In this document: one piece after another, positions 10,281 through 19,052 of the stretch
Layout of the letters: every line of letters begins with the position of its first letter
How positions within the stretch are numbered: the first letter of the stretch is position 1
NCBI RefSeq assembly: GCF_009469765.1
Contig: NZ_SSSQ01000016.1
Coordinates: 1 to 64,000 of the forward strand
DNA: 64,000 nucleotides
Reading direction: 5' to 3'
From: Dechloromonas hortensis
GTDB lineage: Bacteria > Pseudomonadota > Gammaproteobacteria > Burkholderiales > Rhodocyclaceae
The notes under the pieces: model-generated
The model's input: the letters and a program-made list of their open reading frames with translations, nothing else
Database searches by the model: none
What the model was told of the DNA's origin: nothing
Made by a program: the position numbers and the translations under genes

Positions 10281-10285
10281 GCTAG
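9340..10285 (+). pseudogene. IS481-family transposase, nonsense and frameshift
   Basis: The N-terminus is a helix-turn-helix (residues about 20-55, ending AAYKWLQRF). The second part is a DDE integrase core with LDIKRLGRF, FADIQQDESG, VLTDNGASY and the C-terminal NRPHASLQYQPP typical of IS481. An amber codon at 9652-9654 interrupts the frame. A second lesion is an extra G in the run at 9824-9827: the other copy of this IS has three G at the same place, which keeps the frame. The last stop codon is supplied by the target site. The element should be unable to transpose on its own. Confidence 0.85.
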
Positions 10286-10288
10286 CCA

Positions 10289-10724
10289 GAGTGGAAAGTT
10301 TCTGGCCGCAAGCTCAATCTTGTCAAAGGTGATATTCGCGATCAACGCTACCTAAAAGAAGCAATTCGCCGCTATAATTGCACCGTCGTTATTCACTTCG
10401 CCGGCCTGAAAGCAGTTGGTGAATCAGTTGAAAAGCCGCTCGACTATTACAACAAAGTCATCGGCACGCATCGCCTGCTCCAGGCCATGGCTAACTGTGG
10501 TATCAAAATGTTGGTCATCAGTTTCTCGGCAACGGTCTGTGGCGGACCGCAGTTTTTGCCCTTGACCGATACATCCGCTATCGGCAACCAACCCCTATGG
10601 GGGCACCAGGCTGGTTGTAGGGGAGATATTGCGCGACGTGTATCGTTCCGACCCATTCTGGCGTATCGGTACCCTGCGCTACTTCAATCCGGTGGGGGGG
10701 GCTCAGGCTGAAGCGTTCGACTGA
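10289..10724 (+). pseudogene. galE: UDP-glucose 4-epimerase remnant (galE fragment)
   Basis: Translation gives the GalE core KGDIRD, HFAGLKAVGESVEKPLDYY, and a degraded counterpart of the SSSATVYG active-site segment (SFSATVCGGP). It then shifts frame near 10595-10602, in the normal Asn-Pro-Tyr-Gly region, and resumes as [11 protein letters not shown] and LRYFNPVGG. The N-terminal NAD-binding end was removed by the IS481 insertion, and the C-terminal third is absent. It is a dead fragment, evidence of an earlier sugar-nucleotide gene at this border. Confidence 0.85.
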
Positions 10725-10947
10725 GTTAAGGTAATGATTTGTAAATAAAATGCCGTTTGGATGCTGGCGACGATAGGCAGTACCCGGTTAGGGGCAGAAA
10801 AATCGCCTCAATACCTGTTGAGCCTCAGTTCACTTGTCACTTTTTACTTGGCAAGCACTTGTCGGGGCGCAGAGACTCCTCGTGGTAAACTTGGATAATC
10901 ATCAGTTTTATGGCATTTATGATTTTGGCAAAATATACGGATTGAAA
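10725..10947. other. AT-rich leader of the polysaccharide operon
   Basis: This stretch is noticeably richer in A/T than the flanking core genes and holds no supportable gene. It must contain the operon promoter because the next thirteen genes run in the same direction with few gaps. I cannot fix a -35/-10 pair with confidence. No JUMPStart/ops element (GGCGGTAG) of the enterobacterial type is present. Confidence 0.4.
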
Positions 10948-12054
10948 ATGAAGAAAATAGCACTTATTACCGGTGTGACCGGGCAAGATGGCGCCTATCT
11001 TGCTGAGTTTTTGCTTGAGAAGGATTATGAGGTCCATGGAATAAAAAGACGCACTTCGCTTTTTAATACGGATAGAATCGATCATTTATTTAAAGATCCG
11101 CATATTTCTGATGGGCGCTTCATTTTGCATCATGGGGATATGACCGATTCGTCGAGTCTGGTGCACATAATTCAAAAAGTCCAGCCAGATGAAATCTATA
11201 ATTTGGCTGCTCAGAGCCATGTGGCTGTTAGCTTTGAAGAGCCAGAGTACACTGCGAATTCCGATGGCTTAGGTGCATTGCGAATTTTGGAAGCGATTCG
11301 CATACTTGGGCTTACAAAAAAGACTAGGTTCTATCAGGCCAGTACGTCAGAGTTATACGGTTTGGTTCAGGAAATACCGCAGAAAGAAACTACCCCTTTC
11401 TACCCACGTAGTCCTTATGCTGTCGCAAAACTATATGCATATTGGATCACCGTAAACTATCGCGAGGCGTATGGCATTTACGCCTGCAACGGGATTCTAT
11501 TCAATCACGAAAGCCCGAACCGTGGTGAAACGTTTGTGACCAGAAAGATCACTCGTGCGCTCGCCAGAATTAGACTGGGCCTGCAAGAGAGGTTGTACTT
11601 GGGAAATCTAGATGCCAAGCGTGACTGGGGGCATGCTCGTGATTACATCGAGATGCAATGGCTGATGCTGCAGCAAGACAAGCCGGAAGACTTTGTCATT
11701 GCTACGGGTGTGCAATACAGCGTTCGCGATTTTGTTGACGCAGCGGCGCGTGAGCTCAAGATGGAAATCCGCTGGGAAAACCAGGGCGTCAATGAAAAGG
11801 GCTACTGGGTGAATCGTGGTGCAGGCAACCCGGATATCCCCATCGTCGAAGTCGACCCGCGTTACTTCCGGCCGACCGAGGTTGAAACGCTGCTGGGCGA
11901 CCCTTCAAAGGCCAAGGAAAAGCTAGGCTGGCAACCGCGAACCGCCTTTGCTGAGCTGGTGGCGGAAATGGTTCGGGAAGACCTGAACTCTGCAAAACGT
12001 GATGAACTGGTCAAACACCACGGGTTCAACGCCTTTAACTATCACGAACAGTAA
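10948..12054 (+). CDS. gmd: GDP-mannose 4,6-dehydratase
   Basis: It converts GDP-D-mannose to GDP-4-keto-6-deoxy-D-mannose, the branch point for fucose, colitose, rhamnose and perosamine. It is a short-chain dehydrogenase with NADP motif [10 protein letters not shown] at residues 9-18, catalytic Thr133 in ASTSELYG, and Tyr157/Lys161 in YAVAKLY. The ATG at 10948 gives a 368-residue protein starting at the Rossmann strand. An upstream in-frame ATG at 10834 would add 38 residues unlike any Gmd and is rejected. The 5' half is AT-rich compared with the core genes, which suggests transfer. No manA, manB or manC is in the window, so GDP-mannose must come from elsewhere. Confidence 0.95.
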   Translation: MKKIALITGVTGQDGAYLAEFLLEKDYEVHGIKRRTSLFNTDRIDHLFKDPHISDGRFILHHGDMTDSSSLVHIIQKVQPDEIYNLAAQSHVAVSFEEPEYTANSDGLGALRILEAIRILGLTKKTRFYQASTSELYGLVQEIPQKETTPFYPRSPYAVAKLYAYWITVNYREAYGIYACNGILFNHESPNRGETFVTRKITRALARIRLGLQERLYLGNLDAKRDWGHARDYIEMQWLMLQQDKPEDFVIATGVQYSVRDFVDAAARELKMEIRWENQGVNEKGYWVNRGAGNPDIPIVEVDPRYFRPTEVETLLGDPSKAKEKLGWQPRTAFAELVAEMVREDLNSAKRDELVKHHGFNAFNYHEQ

Positions 12055-12084
12055 AACCGATTTTGCAGATAACGATAGGTGGCA

Positions 12085-13008
12085 ATGCGCATATTAATCA
12101 CTGGCGGTCAGGGTATGGTCGGCCGCAATTTCATAGAGCATGCTGCAGCGAAAGATCACGAAATTCTTGCTCCCGCGAGCAGCGAACTTGATCTGCGTGA
12201 CGCTCACGCTGTCGGCTGTTACCTCAAGGAATATTCGCCTGATGTTGTCGTACACGCAGCGGGGCGCGTGGGGGGTATTCAGGCGAACATGCATCACCCT
12301 GTGGCCTTCCTGGTTGAGAACCTGGATATGGGCCGCAACATCGTCTTAGCATCGCGCCATGCTGGTGTGAAGCGACTGCTGAATCTGGGCAGCTCTTGCA
12401 TGTATCCCCGCAATGTTGCCAATCCCTTGCGCGAAGAAATGGTTTTGTCAGGGGAGCTTGAGCCGACCAATGAAGGCTATGCACTTGCCAAAATCATGAC
12501 AGCCCGGCTGTGTGATTACATTGGTCGTGAGGATGCCTCATTTCAGTTCAAGACACTGATTCCTTGCAATATTTATGGTCGCCACGACAAATTCGACCCC
12601 AAGCACTCGCACATGGTTCCGGCCGTGATTCACAAGATTCACCAAGCCAAGGTGGGTAGTGCCGATACGGTTGAAATCTGGGGGACGGGCAAGGCACGGC
12701 GCGAATTCATGTATGCCGGTGATCTTGCTGATTGCATGTGGAGAGCGCTGGCGCATTTCGACACCTTGCCTTCGATGCTGAACGTAGGCCTGGGCACGGA
12801 CTTGGCAGTTCTAGGCTATTACCAGGCGGTGGCCCGTGTGGTTGGTTACTCCGGCAGCTTTGTGCATGATTTGACTAAGCCCGAAGGCATGGCCCAGAAA
12901 TTGGTGAGCGTTGAAAAACTTGAACAATGGGGATGGCGTGCCACTACAAGCCTTGACGATGGCATCGCCAGAACGTATCAATTCTATTTGGAAGGACTCA
13001 AGGCATGA
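12085..13008 (+). CDS. fcl: GDP-L-fucose synthase / GDP-L-colitose synthase family epimerase-reductase
   Basis: An NADPH-dependent 3,5- or 5-epimerase and 4-reductase acting on the Gmd or ColD product. It shows ITGGQGMVG at 5-13, the active-site LGSSCMYP with Ser104 and Cys105, Tyr132/Lys136 in GYALAK, and His176 in KHSHMVPA. All of these are conserved in Fcl. The gene sits between gmd and colD. It could make GDP-fucose (Fcl), GDP-colitose (ColC), or both, because the two enzymes are homologous and sequence motifs alone do not separate them. The ATG at 12085 is preferred; a GTG six bases upstream is possible. Its stop overlaps the colD start. Confidence 0.85.
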   Translation: MRILITGGQGMVGRNFIEHAAAKDHEILAPASSELDLRDAHAVGCYLKEYSPDVVVHAAGRVGGIQANMHHPVAFLVENLDMGRNIVLASRHAGVKRLLNLGSSCMYPRNVANPLREEMVLSGELEPTNEGYALAKIMTARLCDYIGREDASFQFKTLIPCNIYGRHDKFDPKHSHMVPAVIHKIHQAKVGSADTVEIWGTGKARREFMYAGDLADCMWRALAHFDTLPSMLNVGLGTDLAVLGYYQAVARVVGYSGSFVHDLTKPEGMAQKLVSVEKLEQWGWRATTSLDDGIARTYQFYLEGLKA

Positions 13009-14201
13009 CTCTGCCAACCTACCCGCTTGCGACAGCCACCTGGGATGACGCTGAATACAACGCAATCCAACGGGTTGTTGAATCCGGCATGTTCACCATG
13101 GGGGCTCATGTTCAAGAGTTCGAGAAGCAATTTGCCGCCTACACCGGTAGCCGCTACTGTGTCATGGTCAACTCCGGATCATCGGCCAATCTGCTGATGG
13201 TCGCCGCCTTGCGGTTTCGCAAGGAAAATTCCCTGCAAGCTGGCGATGAAATCATTGTTCCGGCAGTTTCCTGGAGCACCACCTACCATCCCTTGCAGCA
13301 ATATGGCCTGAAGCTGAAATTTGTTGACGTAGATCGCGATACGTTGAACTACGATATCGCTGCGCTGAGCGCAGCAGTTACCGACAAAACGCGCGCCATC
13401 ATGGTGGTCAATCTGCTCGGCAACCCGAATGATTTCGCGGCTATCGAGCGCATTATCAATGGCCGCAACATCCTCGTGCTGGAGGACAACTGCGAGTCCA
13501 TGGGGGCATGCTTCAACGGGCGTCAGGCCGGGACTTTCGGCGTGATGGGCTCCTACAGCGCATTCTTCAGCCACCACATTTCCACGATGGAAGGTGGCAT
13601 GGTGGTCACCGATGACGAAGAACTCTATCACATCATGCTGTCGGTACGTGCGCATGGATGGACGCGGAACCTGCCCAGGCATAACCAACTGACCGGCACA
13701 AAGAGCGATGATCCGTTTGTGGAATCGTTCAAGTTCGTGCTGCCCGGCTATAACCTTCGGCCGCTGGAAATGAGCGGGGCGATCGGCATCGAGCAGATTC
13801 GCAAACTGCCAGGGATGGTCGTTGAGCGGCGTCGTAACGCCAAGAAATTCGTGGAGCTGCTGGCCGATTACCCGTGTCTACGCGTTCAGAAAGAAATTGG
13901 TGAAAGCAGTTGGTTCGGGTTCAGCATTATTGTCGAGCCGGATGCTCCTTTCACACGTGCCGATCTGGTGCGCATTTTCACCGAGCACAAAATCGATGTG
14001 CGTCCCATCGTGGCGGGTAATTTTGCCAAGAACGAGGTCTTGCGCTGGTTCGACTACGAAATTCACGGCTCACTCAAGAACGCGGAAGAAATCGATACCA
14101 GCGGCCTGTTCATCGGCAACCATCACTATCAGCTCGATCAGGCATTTTCTTTGCTGCGGCAGGCACTTGATGCAGCAATGGGTGTGACAGCCAACACCTG
14201 A
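13005..14201 (+). CDS. colD: GDP-4-keto-6-deoxymannose 3-dehydratase (ColD-like)
   Basis: A fold-type I PLP enzyme of the DegT/DnrJ/EryC1 aminotransferase superfamily. At the position of the Schiff-base lysine it has FFSHHISTMEGG, so His190 replaces Lys. This substitution is the hallmark of ColD, which removes the 3-hydroxyl in colitose synthesis with PLP held non-covalently. The cofactor aspartate region reads VLEDNCESMG (about 158-167). Together with gmd and the Fcl/ColC homologue it completes the GDP-L-colitose route. The 398-residue length is close to known ColD. It starts in an ATGA overlap with the previous gene. It should not be annotated as an aminotransferase. Confidence 0.85.
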   Translation: MTLPTYPLATATWDDAEYNAIQRVVESGMFTMGAHVQEFEKQFAAYTGSRYCVMVNSGSSANLLMVAALRFRKENSLQAGDEIIVPAVSWSTTYHPLQQYGLKLKFVDVDRDTLNYDIAALSAAVTDKTRAIMVVNLLGNPNDFAAIERIINGRNILVLEDNCESMGACFNGRQAGTFGVMGSYSAFFSHHISTMEGGMVVTDDEELYHIMLSVRAHGWTRNLPRHNQLTGTKSDDPFVESFKFVLPGYNLRPLEMSGAIGIEQIRKLPGMVVERRRNAKKFVELLADYPCLRVQKEIGESSWFGFSIIVEPDAPFTRADLVRIFTEHKIDVRPIVAGNFAKNEVLRWFDYEIHGSLKNAEEIDTSGLFIGNHHYQLDQAFSLLRQALDAAMGVTANT

Positions 14202-14230
14202 GGCACAGGCCAGAAAGCGGAAACAAACAG

Positions 14231-15079
14231 ATGTCAGATACCCTTACCGGTCACGGCGCTACCCGCGTCGTGATCCGTCCCCGAGCAGACCACACGCTTG
14301 CTGACTGCATCCGCGATGTGTACTCGAACCGCCACATTGCCTGGACGCTAGCTCTACGCGAGATCCAGATCCGCTACAAGCAATCTGTGGTCGGCGTGGC
14401 TTGGGCTGTTCTGCAGCCGTTGGTAACGACGGTGGTTTTCACTCTTCTGTTCGGTCTTCTGGCCAAGATCCCTACCGATGGGGTGCCATATCCGGTGTTT
14501 GTGCTGTCGGGCCTGCTGTTCTGGCAGTATTTCAGCAAGGTAGTGTCAGAAGCGTCTGGCTCCCTCGTCAAAAATGAGGGGATCATTACCAAGGTTTTCT
14601 TCCCGCGCCTCATCCTGCCCTTGGTCCCCGCGCTGTCGGCTGCAGTGGAACTGGGTATTTCCCTTGTCATTCTGTTTGTGCTGATGCTGATCTATGGTGT
14701 CACCCCCACGCCATATGTGCTACTGCTGCCAGTCCTGCTTCTGTTTGCGGGTCTGCTGGGCTATGGCATTGGCCTTATGTTGTCGCCGATCAACGCGATC
14801 TATCGGGATGTCAGTATTGCCTTGCCGTTTTTCGTGCAGATCGGGATGTACCTGACGCCCGTGATCTACCCGGTCAGCTTCGTTCCGGAGCGTTACCAGT
14901 GGGTCTTTTTGTTCAACCCCGTCGCTGCGTTGCTGGATACCGCCCGTGCGGCTCTGCTGGGTAGCCCGTTTCCGTCGCTGGCTGCCTATGGTGTCCTGCT
15001 GCTGTGGACGGCATTCATTTTCACGCTCGGCTTCCGCACCTTCCGAAAGCTAGAGCCCGCCATTGTTGACAGGATCTGA
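14231..15079 (+). CDS. wzm: Polysaccharide ABC transporter permease
   Basis: An ABC-2 type inner-membrane permease that moves undecaprenyl-linked O-polysaccharide to the periplasm. The protein has 282 residues, an N-terminal cytoplasmic amphipathic stretch containing ALREIQIRYKQSVVG, and about six hydrophobic segments between residues 55 and 270. It pairs with the ATPase whose start lies three bases after its stop. The pair defines an ABC-dependent export route. No Wzx flippase or Wzy polymerase is encoded in the locus. Confidence 0.93.
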   Translation: MSDTLTGHGATRVVIRPRADHTLADCIRDVYSNRHIAWTLALREIQIRYKQSVVGVAWAVLQPLVTTVVFTLLFGLLAKIPTDGVPYPVFVLSGLLFWQYFSKVVSEASGSLVKNEGIITKVFFPRLILPLVPALSAAVELGISLVILFVLMLIYGVTPTPYVLLLPVLLLFAGLLGYGIGLMLSPINAIYRDVSIALPFFVQIGMYLTPVIYPVSFVPERYQWVFLFNPVAALLDTARAALLGSPFPSLAAYGVLLLWTAFIFTLGFRTFRKLEPAIVDRI

Positions 15080-15082
15080 CGC

Positions 15083-16354
15083 ATGACCCCTATCATTAGT
15101 GTCAATGGCATAGGTAAAAAGTACAGGCTGAACGGCGCAGGGTCTGCACATGACACCCTGCGGGACTTGTTGGCTTCAATGATCTCACGCAATCGCCCGG
15201 AGCGCGCTACAGAGGCGCCCCAAGCAAATCCGCGTGAATTCTGGGCGTTGAAAGATGTCTGCTTCGATGTGAACGAGGGCGAGGTTGTCGGCATTGTCGG
15301 CCGCAATGGGGCAGGCAAGAGTACGCTGCTGAAGATACTCTCGCGTATCACCACACCCACGACCGGTGAGGCCATCCTCAATGGGCGCGTAGGCTCGCTG
15401 CTGGAGGTGGGGACGGGCTTTCACCCCGAACTGACCGGGCGTGAGAACGTCTATTTCAACGGCACCATCCTCGGTCTGAGAAAACACGAGATCAAGGCGC
15501 GCTTCGACGAGATCGTGGCCTTCTCCGGTATTGAGGCTTTCATCGATACGCCGATCAAACGTTATTCGAGTGGCATGAAAATGCGACTGGCATTTTCCGT
15601 CGCGGCCCACCTTGAGCCCGAAATCATGATTATCGACGAAGTGTTGGCTGTTGGTGATGTCGATTTCCAAACCAAGTGTCTGGGCAAGATGCGCGATGTA
15701 GCCAGCGCGGGCCGTACCGTCCTGTTCGTGTCACATAACATGAATGCAGTAATGCAGCTATGCTCCCGTATCGTTTGGCTGGAGCGTGGTCAGGTCAAGG
15801 CAGACAGCAAAGATGTCCACCAGACCTGCGGGCGCTATCTGTTGGGCGAGGAGGGGAAATTACAGGGGGGTCATGAGGCCGAGCTTCATGGTGCGCTTGA
15901 ATGTGACTTTTTCTCGCTGCGCTCTTTCCGGATTGTGGGGCCAGAAGGCGTCACGCTTGACCACCCGATTCCTGGGAGCTGCGATTTTGGCGTTGAGATC
16001 ACCCTGGATATTCACCGCTTGAGCCCGCTGCTGAATTTTGGGTGCGTCGTGGTTGATGAAAATGGTCAGCATGTTCTCTGGTCTGTCACGACTGACAAAG
16101 CGGTCGAAGACTGGCCAGAGCTAAAAGTTGGGCGGAACGTAATCACGGCACGGGTGCCCGCCCATCTGCTGAATGAGGGGCGTTATCGCATGGATTTTTT
16201 TGCTTCACTCCATGGACAGGGCTGGTTTTCCGAACCCGGCAATACGTCAGTGAGTGTGCACTTGCAGGTATCTGGAGGGTTGAGCGAGTCGCCTTACTGG
16301 CGCTCTCGCCGTCCAGGCTTCATTGCCCCAGTGCTTAATTGGGTAGCGAATTAA
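15083..16354 (+). CDS. wzt: Polysaccharide ABC transporter ATPase with C-terminal substrate domain
   Basis: The nucleotide-binding subunit partnering Wzm. Walker A is VGRNGAGKST (about 73-82), the signature is YSSGMKMRLA, and Walker B is IMIIDEVLAVGD. The ABC domain ends near residue 250. A further 170 residues form a separate C-terminal beta-rich domain of the Wzt type. In O8/O9a-like systems that domain binds the modified non-reducing end of the finished glycan, so export waits for a terminating group. Its presence here predicts such a cap, and the next gene is a candidate for making it. Confidence 0.93.
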   Translation: MTPIISVNGIGKKYRLNGAGSAHDTLRDLLASMISRNRPERATEAPQANPREFWALKDVCFDVNEGEVVGIVGRNGAGKSTLLKILSRITTPTTGEAILNGRVGSLLEVGTGFHPELTGRENVYFNGTILGLRKHEIKARFDEIVAFSGIEAFIDTPIKRYSSGMKMRLAFSVAAHLEPEIMIIDEVLAVGDVDFQTKCLGKMRDVASAGRTVLFVSHNMNAVMQLCSRIVWLERGQVKADSKDVHQTCGRYLLGEEGKLQGGHEAELHGALECDFFSLRSFRIVGPEGVTLDHPIPGSCDFGVEITLDIHRLSPLLNFGCVVVDENGQHVLWSVTTDKAVEDWPELKVGRNVITARVPAHLLNEGRYRMDFFASLHGQGWFSEPGNTSVSVHLQVSGGLSESPYWRSRRPGFIAPVLNWVAN

Positions 16355-16382
16355 AATCGATGCAAAGAGGCTGGAGAGTCTG

Positions 16383-18083
16383 ATGATTAAGGCAGCTTTT
16401 GTCACCCAGCATGAGAGCTGGCCTTGGGAGCGTCAGCTGCCTAGTCAGCAGCATGTTTTTGAAGGGGTGGATTTTTTCGCCTCGACTGATGAGGCAGAAA
16501 TCGTTTTTGTCTATGATGCGTTGCCGGAGAGCAGGTTTGTTCTAAAGCGGCCAGTGCCAGTGGTTTTTATCTCGTCTGAACCGGAGACAGTCAAGCGTTA
16601 CGCCCCGGCTTTTCTGGAGCAGTTCGACGCAGTTATTACCGCGGACCGTGAGACGCAGCATCCGCGGCGCATTTTTGTTCAGGCAGGGCTGCCGTGGCAT
16701 GTTGGTTGCGTATCAGAAAAAGGTGGATTTCTTGCGTCTCCGATGACATTTGATGACTTTAAAAAGCATGAACCAAGTAAAACAAAACTCGCTTCTGTAG
16801 TGTCATCTAACAAAGCTTTTACCGCTGAACATCGTGCCAGACTTGAGTTTGTTGCGAAACTCAAGGAAGCCTTGGGGGACCAGGTTGATGTGTTTGGGCG
16901 CGGAATTGTCGATTTCGCTGACAAGAGGGATGTTCTTGATTCATATAGATATCATATTGCGATAGAAAATTGTGCTATTGAAAACTATTGGACCGAAAAG
17001 CTTGCTGATCCATTTTTGACATTGACATTTCCGATCTATCACGGTTGTCCCAACATTACTGACTATTTTCCTCAAGATGCCTTGCGGATGATCAATATCT
17101 ACAAGCCGGATGAAGCGATAGAGACAATCAAAGAGGTAATTGGTTCAGACTTGGCTGAACGTAGTCGAGAGCATTTGCTGGAAGCCCGCAGACGCGTTAT
17201 GCATGAACATAATGTATTCGGTCTGCTTGCTAGGGTCGCTAAGCAAATGCTTGCTCCTGAAACTGATTCAATGCAGTGGCGCGCAAGAACATTCCGTTCA
17301 GAAAACCAGTTTATGTCCTTTGTGGAAAGCCCGCGGTTGTGGTTACGTATCCAGCTAGGAAGATTGCCCATGCTTAGGAAAATATTGCGGTCTCTAAAAG
17401 GATGGGGGACAAAGAAAAATGAAACAATGCGACATTGCTGGATGTATTTGACGGACGAATTCTACAGATCGCATCAAAGATGGATTTCTCATAATCCCAA
17501 AGATGAGGTTCGCTATCAGTACGAACTGCCGCTTGGCGCCAATATTCTTGATGTGGGGGGCTATGTGGGCGATTTTGCGGCGAGATTTGTTGATATCTGT
17601 GATGCCAATATAGCGGTGTTTGAACCGATTCCGAAATTTGCATCTCAGATTGAGCAAAGGTTTGTTGAAAACACAAAAATTAGCGTCTATGAAGCGGGGT
17701 TGTCAGATAAGGATGAAGTAGTTGAATTTGATCTTGATGCGGATGCCTCTGGGGTGTTTGGTTCGACTGGCTGTCAGAAAGTGCAAGTTAATTTGTGGGA
17801 TGCAGAGCGGTTTCTCAGCCAGTTCGGAACCGATGAGTGGCACCTTGCAAAACTGAACATTGAAGGTGGGGAGTACGCTCTTCTGAATCGGCTCATTGAT
17901 ACTGGACGTATCAGGACGATCAAGTATCTGCAGGTACAGTTTCACCTGCATGTCCCTGGTGCGAGAGAACAATACAAGCAACTGGCGAAACGCTTGCGGC
18001 GCACACACAAGCTCCAATGGCGCTATCCCTTCGTCTGGGAGTCTTGGGTTCTCCGGAAGGATGCGAGTAAGCAGCCTACATGA
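16383..18083 (+). CDS. GT10 fucosyl/colitosyltransferase fused to FkbM methyltransferase
   Basis: A two-domain protein of 566 residues. Residues 1-290 resemble family GT10 alpha-1,3/4-fucosyltransferases, with the GDP-sugar motif AIENCAIENYWTEKLADP at 193-210 followed by FPIYHG. After a linker, residues 375-560 are an FkbM-type SAM methyltransferase with ILDVGGYVGDFA (388-399) and KLNIEGGEYALL (490-501). It lies directly behind wzt and overlaps the next gene by four bases. Base composition is lower in GC than the flanks, suggesting separate acquisition. A plausible role is adding and O-methylating a terminal deoxysugar. The transferred sugar (colitose or fucose) and methylated position are inference. 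Confidence 0.8.
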   Translation: MIKAAFVTQHESWPWERQLPSQQHVFEGVDFFASTDEAEIVFVYDALPESRFVLKRPVPVVFISSEPETVKRYAPAFLEQFDAVITADRETQHPRRIFVQAGLPWHVGCVSEKGGFLASPMTFDDFKKHEPSKTKLASVVSSNKAFTAEHRARLEFVAKLKEALGDQVDVFGRGIVDFADKRDVLDSYRYHIAIENCAIENYWTEKLADPFLTLTFPIYHGCPNITDYFPQDALRMINIYKPDEAIETIKEVIGSDLAERSREHLLEARRRVMHEHNVFGLLARVAKQMLAPETDSMQWRARTFRSENQFMSFVESPRLWLRIQLGRLPMLRKILRSLKGWGTKKNETMRHCWMYLTDEFYRSHQRWISHNPKDEVRYQYELPLGANILDVGGYVGDFAARFVDICDANIAVFEPIPKFASQIEQRFVENTKISVYEAGLSDKDEVVEFDLDADASGVFGSTGCQKVQVNLWDAERFLSQFGTDEWHLAKLNIEGGEYALLNRLIDTGRIRTIKYLQVQFHLHVPGAREQYKQLAKRLRRTHKLQWRYPFVWESWVLRKDASKQPT

Positions 18084-19045
18084 GTTTCCATGACATTGAC
18101 GTTGTGGTGCCAGTTTTTAATGGTGAAAAATATATCGCCAAGGCGCTGCAATCGGTTCAGCAACAGACAGTGCCAGTGGCGCGTATCATCATTGCCGATG
18201 ATGGCTCCACGGACGGGACTGCACAAATCATTGAGAACTTCAGGCAGTCTGATGATCGGGTACTTTATCTGAAACTGACGCATGCTGGTGTGTCAGCTAC
18301 GCGGAATCAAGGGATTCGTGCTTCGACGGCAGCGTATGTAGCCTTTCTGGATGCCGACGACATCTGGCTGCCGGAGAAGCTCGAACGCCAGCTTGATGCC
18401 TTTGAACGCGGGGGGGCGGAGACAGGCTTTGTGCACTCGTCCTACTTCTGTATCAACACGCAGGGCGAGTGTCTGCCGGATCAGAAGGTCGTGCCTCCCA
18501 AGCAGCGCGGTGACATTTTCATGCCGCTGCTGCTTGACGGCTATGTGTTGTCAGGTTCTGCGTCGAGCGTTCTGGTGCGGCGCACTGTGCTAGACAAGGT
18601 GGGCTATTTCGACGAGCGCTTGTTCTATGGCGAGGACTGGGATCTTTGGCTGCGCTTGGCGCAGGTGAGCAAGGTGGATTTTACGTCGGAGGCCGTTGTC
18701 GGCATCCGTGTGCATGACGGCAGCGCGCAACGCCGCGCACGGCCCGGTCGGGCATTGCAGTTTTTCCAGCAGCAGTTGCTGGTGTATTCGAAATGGGAGG
18801 CGCTTATTAGTGGTGATAAGCGCTTCAAGGCACGCTTACGCAAACAGGCCGTCGATGCGGTCTTGCCGGTGCTCACCCATCCTGCCGAAGCGTTGTCGTT
18901 TTACTGGAACCTGGCCACGAGCGAGAGTGTGCTTGTGCGTTCGATTGTACGCAATGCCCTGACGTTCTGGCTAGAGGTATGCATTCGTGTTCTTCGTATC
19001 GTTTGGTGGCATGCAAAGTCCAAGGCGGGGTTGAATGGGGAGTGA
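18080..19045 (+). CDS. Glycosyltransferase family 2
   Basis: An inverting GT-A enzyme of the O-antigen assembly line that works on the cytoplasmic face of the inner membrane. It begins IDVVVPVFNGEKYIAKAL and has IIADDGSTDGT, the metal-binding LDADDIW near residue 92-98 and a GEDWDLWLR acceptor-side motif near 193. The length is 321 residues. A hydrophobic C-terminal stretch near 285-305 may anchor it. It starts in an ATGA overlap with the GT10-FkbM gene. Donor and linkage cannot be read from the sequence. Confidence 0.88.
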   Translation: MSFHDIDVVVPVFNGEKYIAKALQSVQQQTVPVARIIIADDGSTDGTAQIIENFRQSDDRVLYLKLTHAGVSATRNQGIRASTAAYVAFLDADDIWLPEKLERQLDAFERGGAETGFVHSSYFCINTQGECLPDQKVVPPKQRGDIFMPLLLDGYVLSGSASSVLVRRTVLDKVGYFDERLFYGEDWDLWLRLAQVSKVDFTSEAVVGIRVHDGSAQRRARPGRALQFFQQQLLVYSKWEALISGDKRFKARLRKQAVDAVLPVLTHPAEALSFYWNLATSESVLVRSIVRNALTFWLEVCIRVLRIVWWHAKSKAGLNGE

Positions 19046-19052
19046 GCCAGAT

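Noticed and set aside
10834-10947. N-terminal extension of Gmd
   Set aside because: The added residues are unlike any Gmd, and the ATG at 10948 begins exactly at the Rossmann strand.
10725-10947. JUMPStart/ops antitermination element before the polysaccharide operon
   Set aside because: No GGCGGTAG core is present in the leader.
13005-14201. Perosamine synthase or other sugar aminotransferase
   Set aside because: The Schiff-base lysine is replaced by His, which is incompatible with normal transamination and matches ColD.
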